DNA from: Kitasatospora sp. NBC_01287
GTDB taxonomy: Bacteria; Actinomycetota; Actinomycetes; Streptomycetales; Streptomycetaceae
Reading direction: 5' to 3'
Length of the DNA: 64,000 bases
NCBI RefSeq assembly: GCF_026340565.1
Contig: NZ_JAPEPB010000001.1
Coordinates: 5,494,501-5,558,500 of the forward strand
The notes under the pieces are model-generated. The model was not told the DNA's origin, did no database searches, and saw nothing but the letters and a program-made list of their open reading frames with translations. Each line of letters starts with the position of its first letter. The stretch's first letter is position 1. This document shows, in pieces, positions 43,605-50,643 of the stretch. A program made the translations under genes and the position numbers.

Positions 43605-45409
43605 CCGGGGAGAAGGCTGTGGAGACGTTCGACTACGACGTGATCGTGGTGGGCTCGGGGTTCGGCGGCTCGGTCAGTGCCCTGCGGCTGACCGAGAAGG
43701 GCTACCGGGTCGCCGTGCTGGAGGCCGGGCGGCGCTTCGAGCGGGACGAACTGCCCAGGAACTCCTGGGACGCGAAGAACTACCTGTGGGCACCGGCGCT
43801 GGGCCTCTACGGCATCCAGCGGATCCACCTGCTGGCCGACGTGCTGGTGCTCGGCGGGGCCGGGGTGGGCGGCGGTTCGCTCAACTACGCCAACACCCTC
43901 TACGTGCCGCCGAAGCCCTTCTTCGAGGACCGGCAGTGGCGCCACATCACCGACTGGGAGGAGGAGCTGACCCCCTTCTACGACCAGGCGCAGCGGATGC
44001 TCGGGGTGCGGACCAATCCCACCACCACCCCCTCGGACGTCCACCTGCAGGCGGCCGCCGAGCAGTTGGGCGTCGGCGACACCTTCCACTTCGCACCGGT
44101 CGGGGTCTACTTCGGCGACGGCCGCGACGGTGACGGATCGTCGAAGACCGTGCCGGGCGCCGAGGTCGAGGACCCGTACTTCGGCGGGGCCGGCCCGCGC
44201 CGCAAGGCCTGCGTGGAGTGCGGGGAGTGCATGACCGGCTGCCGGCACGGCGCCAAGAACATGCTCACCGAGAACTACCTCTACCTGGCCGAGGCCAACG
44301 GCGCCGAGATCCACCCGCTCACCACGGTGGCCCGGATCCGCCCGCGGGGCGAGGGCTACGCGGTGGACGTGCGGCGCACCAACGCCCGGGGCAAGGCGGC
44401 CGAGCGGGCCGGGGCGCGGACGCTGACGGCGGCCAAGGTGGTGGTGTCGGCCGGCACCTACGGGACCCAGACGCTGCTGCACCGGATGCGCGACCAGGGC
44501 CGGCTGCCCGGCATCTCGGCCAAGCTGGGCGAGCTGACCCGGACCAACTCCGAGGCGCTGGTCGGCGCGCAGACCACGCCCCGGCGCTACGGCGGTCCGG
44601 TGGACTTCACCAAGGGGGTGGCGATCACCTCCTCGATCCACCCCGACGAGAACACCCACATCGAGCCGGTGCGCTACGGCAAGGGCTCCAACGCGATGGG
44701 GTTCCTGTCGATCATGCAGGTGCCCGGCGGTGGCCGCGGCCCGCGCTGGCTGCGGGCCGGCGCCACCGCGATCAAGCACCCGACGGTCTTCGCCCGCTCG
44801 TTGAGCAACTACCGGTGGTCGGAGCGCACCATCATCGGCCTGGTGATGCAGTCGCTGGACAACTCGATCACCGTGTCGCTGAAGCAGAAGGGCCTGGGGA
44901 AGGGGAAGTTGACCTCCCGGCAGGGCCACGGCGAGCCGAACCCGAACTGGATCCCGGCCGCCGAGCGGGGCGCCCAGGCGATCGCGGACTCGATCAACGG
45001 CTTCGCCGGCAGCACGGTCGGCGAGGTCTTCGACATCCCGATGACCGCGCACTTCATCGGCGGCTGTCCGATCGCGGACAGCCCGGAGCACGGGGTGGTC
45101 GACCCGTACCAGCGGCTCTACGGGTACCCGGGGATCAGCGTGGTGGACGGCTCGACCATCTCCGCCAACCTCGGCGTCAACCCCTCGCTGACGATCACCG
45201 CGCAGGCCGAGCGGGCGATGTCGATGTGGCCCAACAAGGGCGAGGCCGACCCGCGCCCGGCGCAGGGCGAGGCCTACCGCCGGGTCGCGGCCGTCGCGCC
45301 GGTGCGTCCCGCGGTGCCGGGCGGGGCGTTCGGCGAGCTGCGGCTGCCGCTGCTGGCCGTGCCCGAGGTGCCGAAGAAGGGCGGCGCGGGGGCGGCCGCG
45401 GCGGGGTAG
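43601..45409 (+). CDS. GMC oxidoreductase, ChoD-like, with ferredoxin-type Cys cluster
   Basis: It has 602 residues from GTG 43601. The FAD-binding Rossmann motif VGSGFGGSVSALRL (about 17-30) and GGAGVGGGSLNYANTLY are present, with GMC C-terminal motifs GGCPIADSPEHGVVDPY and DGSTISANLGVNPSLTITAQAE. Residues 204-214 read CVECGECMTGC, a C-x2-C-x2-C-x3-C pattern (Cys204, 207, 210, 214) that could bind an iron-sulfur cluster. The mycobacterial relative is annotated as cholesterol oxidase ChoD and also lies in the guaB-guaA region; the real substrate is unproven. A hairpin follows the gene. Confidence 0.87.
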   Translation: MTGEKAVETFDYDVIVVGSGFGGSVSALRLTEKGYRVAVLEAGRRFERDELPRNSWDAKNYLWAPALGLYGIQRIHLLADVLVLGGAGVGGGSLNYANTLYVPPKPFFEDRQWRHITDWEEELTPFYDQAQRMLGVRTNPTTTPSDVHLQAAAEQLGVGDTFHFAPVGVYFGDGRDGDGSSKTVPGAEVEDPYFGGAGPRRKACVECGECMTGCRHGAKNMLTENYLYLAEANGAEIHPLTTVARIRPRGEGYAVDVRRTNARGKAAERAGARTLTAAKVVVSAGTYGTQTLLHRMRDQGRLPGISAKLGELTRTNSEALVGAQTTPRRYGGPVDFTKGVAITSSIHPDENTHIEPVRYGKGSNAMGFLSIMQVPGGGRGPRWLRAGATAIKHPTVFARSLSNYRWSERTIIGLVMQSLDNSITVSLKQKGLGKGKLTSRQGHGEPNPNWIPAAERGAQAIADSINGFAGSTVGEVFDIPMTAHFIGGCPIADSPEHGVVDPYQRLYGYPGISVVDGSTISANLGVNPSLTITAQAERAMSMWPNKGEADPRPAQGEAYRRVAAVAPVRPAVPGGAFGELRLPLLAVPEVPKKGGAGAAAAG

Positions 45410-45443
45410 CGGCGACCGTTACAGAGTCGCGCGTCGGGTGTTA

Positions 45444-45464
45444 CACGGTCGGCGGCCGACCGTG
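45444..45464. terminator. Hairpin after the GMC oxidoreductase
   Basis: CACGGTCGG and CCGACCGTG flank a CGG triloop, 34 bases after the stop. It is a compact 9-bp stem without a U tract. Confidence 0.65.
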
Positions 45465-45538
45465 CGGTGGGGTTCATAGCGTGGGCGACGCCTGCTCCGG
45501 CCACTCGGGCCGGGGCGGACGCGTCGGAAGGAATCCCC

Positions 45539-46051
45539 ATGTCACGCACCCGCTCCCCGCACATCCTCTCCCCGCGTATCCTCTCCTCGCGCGGATCGGT
45601 GCGGATGGCGCTGATCGGCCTCGGCGCCGCGGCCGCCTTCGCCGCCCCCGCGACGGCCGCCTTCGCGGACGGCCCGACGCCGACCCCGCCGGCCGTCGCC
45701 GCCCCCACCGCGGGCCCCGTCGCACCCACCGCGGCCGCCGCCGCGCCGGCGGTCACCACCCCCGCGGGTACCGGGGTCGCCACGCCCACGCCGGCCACGG
45801 GCGGTCCGGTGGTGCTGCCGAAGCCGGGCAATCCCGTGGTGCTGCCGAAGGCGGGCGTGAACACGCCCGGCCCGACGGCTCCCGGCGCGCCGCAGGTGAC
45901 CGCGGTGCCCAAGGGCGGCGCGCAGACCGGTGAAGGGACCACCGGGCGCTCCACCAGCACCTGGGCGGCGGCCGGCGCGCTCGCCGCCGTCGGCCTGGGC
46001 GCCTCCGGCTTCGCCATCGTGCGCCGTCGCCGTGCGGGCGCGGAGGGCTGA
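45539..46051 (+). CDS. Secreted Pro/Ala-rich protein, candidate sortase substrate
   Basis: The ATG at 45539 (MSRTRSPHILSPRIL) follows GGAAGGAA; it has 170 residues. The signal peptide (about 1-45) has a long basic start and probable cleavage near AAFADG. The mature part is a low-complexity stalk of Ala/Pro/Thr/Val with the duplicated VVLPK units (GGPVVLPKPGNPVVLPKAG). The C-terminus has a sorting-signal architecture: VPKGGAQTGEGTTG, then a hydrophobic segment (AAAGALAAVGLGASGFAIV) and RRRRAGAEG. There is no LPxTG or LAxTG; AQTGE is the nearest match. The adjacent sortase gene overlaps its 3' end, suggesting a dedicated pair. Confidence 0.8.
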   Translation: MSRTRSPHILSPRILSSRGSVRMALIGLGAAAAFAAPATAAFADGPTPTPPAVAAPTAGPVAPTAAAAAPAVTTPAGTGVATPTPATGGPVVLPKPGNPVVLPKAGVNTPGPTAPGAPQVTAVPKGGAQTGEGTTGRSTSTWAAAGALAAVGLGASGFAIVRRRRAGAEG

Positions 46052-46739
46052 CCGCCCCCGCCACGGTCGGCGGCCCGGATGGGCACCGGCCGCGGCGGGC
46101 GGCGTGCTGGCACTGGCGCTGGCAGGAGTGGTGCTCGGCCACACCTCGCAGCCACCGCCGGTGCGGATCAGCTCGGTGGCGGCGGTGCCGGTCACCGCGC
46201 CCGGCGCGGCCGGTACGGCCCCGTCCACCGGGTCCACCCCGGAAGCAGGCCAGGCCGCGCTGCCTCCTTCGAACACCCCGGCGGCCCCGGTGGCGGCGCC
46301 CACCCGGCTGGTGATCCCGGCCATCGGGGTGGACGCGCCGGTGAGCTCCGGCGGCCTCAACGCGGACGGCACCGTGCAGGTGCCGCCGATGGACCAGCCC
46401 GGCCAGGTCGACTGGTACAGCGGCGGTCCGGCGCCCGGCGCCCTGGGGCCCGCGGTGCTGCTGGGGCACGTGAACACCCAGGCAGGGCCGGCGGTCTTCG
46501 CGAAGCTCCCGAAGCTGCGGCCGGGGGACCGGGTCGAGATCCGGCGCGCCGACGGCAGCACGGCGACCTTCCAGGTCCGCGAACTGCAGGACTACCCCAA
46601 GGACGGCTTCCCCTCCCAGACCGTCTACGGGAACACCGCGAACCCGCAGCTGCGGCTGATCACCTGCGGCGGCACGCTGCGGAGCGACGGGCACTACTCC
46701 GATAACATCGTCGTCTTCGCGGACCTGATCACGTCCTGA
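46032..46739 (+). CDS. Class F-like sortase
   Basis: A membrane-anchored transpeptidase. GTG 46032 is the best in-frame start, overlapping the preceding gene by 20 bases; an ATG at 46079 is out of frame. It has 235 residues: a transmembrane anchor (about 19-36), a Pro/Ala/Thr linker (to about 90) and the sortase barrel (about 91-235). Catalytic His146 (LLGHVNT) and Cys212 (LITCGG) are clear. The third residue, the Arg, is uncertain: Arg217 precedes SDGHYSDN, where I would expect Arg nearer the DN pair. The domain order fits the class F sortases of actinobacteria. Likely substrate: the protein encoded just upstream. Confidence 0.87.
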   Translation: MRARRADRPRHGRRPGWAPAAAGGVLALALAGVVLGHTSQPPPVRISSVAAVPVTAPGAAGTAPSTGSTPEAGQAALPPSNTPAAPVAAPTRLVIPAIGVDAPVSSGGLNADGTVQVPPMDQPGQVDWYSGGPAPGALGPAVLLGHVNTQAGPAVFAKLPKLRPGDRVEIRRADGSTATFQVRELQDYPKDGFPSQTVYGNTANPQLRLITCGGTLRSDGHYSDNIVVFADLITS

Positions 46740-46744
46740 ACCTG

Positions 46745-46777
46745 GCGCGGGAAGTCGACTCGGTCGACTTCCCGCGC
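46745..46777. terminator. Terminator after the sortase gene
   Basis: A 15-bp perfect stem (46745-46759 with 46763-46777) with a TCG loop starts 6 bases after the stop. It separates the sortase pair from the lipoprotein-two-component operon. Confidence 0.82.
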
Positions 46778-46846
46778 GGCTGTGTGCAACCGGCCGCCGG
46801 TCCTCGACGTGGAAGCACCATGGTCCCCTCTCCGAAAGGCACTCCT

Positions 46847-47704
46847 GTGCGTCCAAGGCTCGGTCGCGTCGCCGCCCGCTGGCGGGTCCTGCTCGCGGCG
46901 GCGGCCGCGGTGACGGCGGCAGGGTGCGCCGGTACCGGTCAGCTGCACGACGACGGGATGACCAGGGTGACCCTGCAGCCCACTCCGGTGGCCGTGTGGG
47001 CCGCGTCGGTCGGCACCCCCACGCCGGCCGGCACCGCGGCCCCGCAGGCGGCGCCGACCGCGCTGCCCGGGGTCACGGTGACCGGCGGCGACCTCCAGGC
47101 GGTGGACGTCAAGCAACTGCTCCGGCAGGACCCGCAGACCGAGCCGGGCGAGCGGACCGCGCTCAGCGGCTGCACCGGTTGCCAGCTGCTCCCCTCGCAG
47201 TACCGCGACCTGGTCGGCGACGGCGGGGCGGAGCTGATCACCGCCGTGGTGACCGCCGACCACCACGCCTACCTGCACGTGTACCAGCTCAGGGGCCAGC
47301 AGGTCTTCGCGGTGCTGACCCTCTCCGTGCTGCCCGGCTTCACCGCAGACACGCTCGGCACCGACCTGGTCGTCCACGAGCCGACCAGCTCCGCGACCCG
47401 CACCACCAGCACCTACCACTGGAACGGTGCCCAACTGGTCCGCACCACCGCGACCGGCCCCGACACGACGCCGGCGCCCGGACCGAACGACTGCCCGGCG
47501 CCCACTCCGTACCCGGGCGGCAAGTTCCAGCTCCCCCTGGTGATCCCCTCGCCGAGCGCCACGGCGGGCTCCAAGGCCCACCCGTCGGCCGGTCCGGTCG
47601 CCCCGGCGACGGCCCCCGCGCCGACGGCCCCCGCGCCGACCGCCCCCACCGCCGCGGCGGTCGTGCCCACGCCCGCGCCCAACGGACCGGAGAGCACGTC
47701 ATGA
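46847..47704 (+). CDS. Lipoprotein, CseA-like position
   Basis: GTG 46847 is chosen (AAAGG seven bases upstream) because it gives a textbook lipoprotein signal: RPRLGRVAARWRV, then LLAAAAAVTAAGC with the lipid-modified Cys at residue 26. ATG 46820 is the alternative. It has 285 residues. The middle contains a CTGC pair and a YRDLVGDGGAELITAVV segment resembling an FG-GAP/integrin-like repeat, followed by HAYLHVYQLRGQQVFAVL. The C-terminal 60 residues are low-complexity Pro/Ala/Thr. Its TGA overlaps the response-regulator ATG (ATGA). In the S. coelicolor sigE operon the lipoprotein CseA precedes CseB-CseC; the arrangement here is the same without sigE. Confidence 0.8.
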   Translation: MRPRLGRVAARWRVLLAAAAAVTAAGCAGTGQLHDDGMTRVTLQPTPVAVWAASVGTPTPAGTAAPQAAPTALPGVTVTGGDLQAVDVKQLLRQDPQTEPGERTALSGCTGCQLLPSQYRDLVGDGGAELITAVVTADHHAYLHVYQLRGQQVFAVLTLSVLPGFTADTLGTDLVVHEPTSSATRTTSTYHWNGAQLVRTTATGPDTTPAPGPNDCPAPTPYPGGKFQLPLVIPSPSATAGSKAHPSAGPVAPATAPAPTAPAPTAPTAAAVVPTPAPNGPESTS

Positions 47705-48492
47705 CCGCTCCCACGCCCGCCTCCGCCCCGGCCACGCCGCGGATCCTGCTGGTCGAGGACGACGAGGTGATCCGCGAGGCGACCAGGATGGCGCTGGAGC
47801 GCTACGGCTTCCCGGTGGACACCGCCGCCGACGGGCTGGAGGGCCTGGAGCGGTTCCGGGCCGGCCGGCCCGACCTGCTGCTGCTCGACGTGATGCTGCC
47901 GCTGCTGGACGGCGTCGGCCTGTGCCGCCGGATCCGCGAGGAGAGCCAGCTGCCGATCCTGATGATGTCGGCCCGCACCGACCCGATCGACGTGGTCTCG
48001 GGCCTGGAGGCCGGCGCCGACGACTACCTGGTCAAGCCCTTCGAGACGGCCGTCCTGGTGGCCCGGATCCGCACCGTGCTGCGCCGCACCGGCCTGCCGC
48101 CCGCGCCGGTGCCCGCCGCTGCTCCCGTGCCCGGCCCGGCCGCGGACCCGGTGCCCGCCGCCGACCCGGTGCCCGACCGCTCGCTGCGCGTGGTCGACGG
48201 CCTGGAGGTGGACACCGACGCGATGGACGTGCGGGTCGACGGCCGTCCGATCCCGCTCACGCCCACCGAACTGCGGCTGCTGCTGGAGTTCACCGCCGCG
48301 CCCGGGATCCTGCTGGAGCGGCAGACCCTGCTGGAGCGGGTCTGGGACTACGCCTGGGGCGCCGACACCCGGGTGGTCGACGTCCATGTGCAGCGGCTGC
48401 GGGCGAAGATCGGCGCGGACCGGATCGAGACCGTGCGCGGCTTCGGCTACAAGCTCCGGCACCGGCGGGTCGCGGGCGGCGGCGCCGGATGA
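47701..48492 (+). CDS. OmpR-family response regulator, CseB-like
   Basis: It has 263 residues, starting MTAPTPASAPATPRILLVED. The receiver has Asp20-Asp21, the phospho-acceptor Asp63 (LLLLDVMLPLLDG) and the Lys of YLVKPF. A Pro/Ala-rich linker (about 125-155, with repeated AADPVP) is longer than usual. The winged-helix DNA-binding domain (about 160-255) has LTPTELRLLLEF and TRVVDVHVQRLRAKIG, ending VRGFGYKLR. The family resembles CseB of the cell-envelope stress system. It overlaps both neighbours by 4 bases. Confidence 0.92.
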   Translation: MTAPTPASAPATPRILLVEDDEVIREATRMALERYGFPVDTAADGLEGLERFRAGRPDLLLLDVMLPLLDGVGLCRRIREESQLPILMMSARTDPIDVVSGLEAGADDYLVKPFETAVLVARIRTVLRRTGLPPAPVPAAAPVPGPAADPVPAADPVPDRSLRVVDGLEVDTDAMDVRVDGRPIPLTPTELRLLLEFTAAPGILLERQTLLERVWDYAWGADTRVVDVHVQRLRAKIGADRIETVRGFGYKLRHRRVAGGGAG

Positions 48493-49697
48493 ACCTGCGC
48501 CGCCAGATCGCCGTCACCGTCGCGCTGGTCTCCTGCCTGGTGGCGCTGACCGTGGGCCTGCTGGTCCACCAGGCCTCGGTCCGCCAGCACGTCGACCAGG
48601 AGCGCGGCTCCGCCGAGGCCGCGCTGGCCGCCGTCCTGGACGGCTACGGCCGCACCGGCTTCCTGACCCAGGCCTGGAACGCCGAGCTGGACCAGCCGCA
48701 GCAGTTGCCCGACCCGCTGCGCCGACTGGCCCGGCAGGACCGGCAGGGCTCGATGCTCGGCCCGAGCTCCAGCGGCCCCCGGATGTGGGCGGCGGCCGGC
48801 TTCGACGGTCACGTGATCGCCGTCTCGATCGACTACTCCGCCGACGCGCGCGACATCGCCTCGCTGGACCGCACCATCATGGTCTCGGCCGCCCTGTCGG
48901 TGGCGGTGACCGTGCTCGCCGGGGTGCTGGTGGCGCACCGGATCAGCCGCCGGCTGCGCACCGCGGCCCGCACCGCCCGCACCATCGCCCAGGGCGACCT
49001 GAGCGCCCGGATCGGTCCGCTGGGCCGCCAGCGCGACGAGGTCGCCGAGCTGGCCGCCGCAGTCGATTCGATGTCGGCGGTGCTGAGCAGCAAGCTGGCG
49101 GGCGAGCAGCGGTTCACCGCCGATGTCGCGCACGAGCTGCGCACCCCGCTCACCGGCCTGCTCACCGCCGCCGAGCTGCTGCCGCCGGGACGTCCGACCG
49201 AGCTGGTCAGGGACCGGGTGCGGGTGCTGTGCCGGCTCACCGAGGACCTGCTGGAGGTCTCCCGGCTGGACGCCGGCGCCGAGACACCGGAGCTGGCACC
49301 GGTTGCCCTGGGGCCGCTGCTGGGGCGGATCCTGGCGGCGGTCGGCGGCGCCGTCGAGCTGCGGATCGAGGCGGACGCCCGGGTGACCACCGATCCGCGC
49401 CGGCTCGACCGGGTGGTGGCCAATCTGGTGGCCAATGCCCAGCGGCACGGCGCGGCCCCCGTCGAGGTGGTGGTGGCGGGGGCGGTGGTCACCGTTCGCG
49501 ACCACGGCCCCGGCTACCCCGCGGACCTGCTGGAGCACGGGCCGCAGCGGTTCCGCACCGGCGCCAGGGAGCGTGGCCACGGGCACGGCCTGGGGCTGAC
49601 CATCGCCCAGGGGCACGCGGCGGCGCTCGGGGTCGGGCTGCGGCTGGCCAACCACCCGCAGGGGGGCGCGGCGGCCGAACTGACCTTTCCGCCGTAG
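48489..49697 (+). CDS. Sensor histidine kinase, CseC-like
   Basis: It has 402 residues. TM1 (about 6-28), an extracytoplasmic loop (about 29-128) and TM2 (about 129-150) are followed by a HAMP domain (RRLRTAARTARTIAQGDLSARI). The HisKA phosphorylation site is His215 in DVAHELRTPLTG. The catalytic ATPase domain has the N box VANLVANAQRHG, G1 DHGPGYP and G2 GHGHGLGLTIAQGH. It is probably the cognate kinase of the preceding response regulator, with which it overlaps by 4 bases. A terminator follows. Confidence 0.93.
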   Translation: MNLRRQIAVTVALVSCLVALTVGLLVHQASVRQHVDQERGSAEAALAAVLDGYGRTGFLTQAWNAELDQPQQLPDPLRRLARQDRQGSMLGPSSSGPRMWAAAGFDGHVIAVSIDYSADARDIASLDRTIMVSAALSVAVTVLAGVLVAHRISRRLRTAARTARTIAQGDLSARIGPLGRQRDEVAELAAAVDSMSAVLSSKLAGEQRFTADVAHELRTPLTGLLTAAELLPPGRPTELVRDRVRVLCRLTEDLLEVSRLDAGAETPELAPVALGPLLGRILAAVGGAVELRIEADARVTTDPRRLDRVVANLVANAQRHGAAPVEVVVAGAVVTVRDHGPGYPADLLEHGPQRFRTGARERGHGHGLGLTIAQGHAAALGVGLRLANHPQGGAAAELTFPP

Positions 49698-49767
49698 CCG
49701 CCCGGTGGCGCGGGCCCGGGGACAGGACAGCCGGGGCAGCCGGGGGCAGGACAGCCAGGGGGCAAGG

Positions 49768-49799
49768 CAAAGGGCCCCGCGGGGGAACGGGGCCCTTTG
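49768..49799. terminator. Terminator after the CseC-like kinase
   Basis: A 12-bp perfect stem (49768-49779 with 49788-49799) with an 8-base loop. The 3' arm ends CCCTTTG, giving a short U run inside the stem. It lies 70 bases after the stop, beyond a stretch of short imperfect repeats containing CAGGACAGCC. Confidence 0.78.
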
Positions 49800-50643
49800 T
49801 CGCTCAGCACGCGGCGTCAGGGCAGCGCCGGTGCTGGGGTGACGGCGCCGGGGGATGAGCGCCGTCCATTCGGTTGGCATCGAGTCGCGCGGGGCGCGAG
49901 CGCGGGTCGCGCGCCACCTCGTGCGGGTCCCCGGCCGGGGTCGGCCGGGCGACGGCACTGTCCTCACGGAGCGTGAGGTGATACTCGCTGTCACCGCCGA
50001 TGGGCAGGAGCAGCGAAGCAGGCGACCCATCGGCCGGAATCGGCCGGCGGAAACCCCCTACCCAGCATCGTGGTGGACACAGGCCATGCTCTGCAACCGA
50101 TTCGGCCGACTTCGGCACAGTCCGTTTTCCTCGCGACGTCCCCACGGCCCCGCGCCGACCGTCCCTGACACCCTGTCAACAGCTTGGTCCATACCTGTCG
50201 CGAACATGGCGACCTGCGGCATCGTGGTGACGTTCAGTAGTTGAATCGATCGCCACCGGGTGGCGCGGCGACGGTCCGGGCGTCCCCGGCGCCGCCGCCG
50301 CGCCTCCTGGCGCAGTCGTGAGCCGGCCGCTGTCCCCTGCTGCCGGTTCACCCCACCCGCGCGCGGTCCCACGGCGCTCCGGCCCACCGATGCCACCGGT
50401 GGTGGAGCGCCACGCGCGCGGGCGGACTGGTACTGCCACGCGTGGTCCTGCCGGCCGCACAGGCGCGGGCCCGGGCGCCAGGTGCGGCGCACCTGGGGGG
50501 TGCGGCGCGGTCGTACGGCCGCCAGGAGAACGAGCCCGCGCCCGGCCCGGACACGGGCGGTCGGCAAAGGGGTGAACGGGGGTGAACGGGGTGCCCGGTA
50601 GACTCGGGGATGACACCCCCACATCGCTGCCGGAAGGCCGTCT
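49800..50643. other. Long intergenic region before guaA
   Basis: About 840 bases without a convincing gene. Several frames are open on both strands, but their composition is Arg/Pro/Ala-rich, none has a good ribosome site with a protein-like product, and they contradict one another. Visible elements: a small hairpin CCTCACG-GAG-CGTGAGG (49962-49978), a relatively AT-rich tract around 50080-50240, a DasR/chitinase-type operator (50185-50196), and the guaA leader. The region may contain a lost gene or an untranslated RNA. Confidence 0.5.
50185..50196. promoter_or_regulatory. DasR/chitinase-type operator (dre-like)
   Basis: TGGTCCATACCT differs by one base from TGGTCCAGACCT, the repeat I recall from Streptomyces chitinase promoters, which overlaps the DasR (GlcNAc-responsive) binding pattern. 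No chitinase or amino-sugar gene starts nearby; the next gene is guaA at 50644. Confidence 0.5.

Noticed and set aside
49804..50145. 113-codon reverse frame in the gap before guaA, and overlapping frames at 49855-50244 (+), 50058-50729 (-) and 50176-50622 (-)
   Set aside because: Their codon use is Arg/Pro/Ala-biased in mutually exclusive frames, there are no good ribosome sites and no recognisable domain. The region is kept as intergenic.
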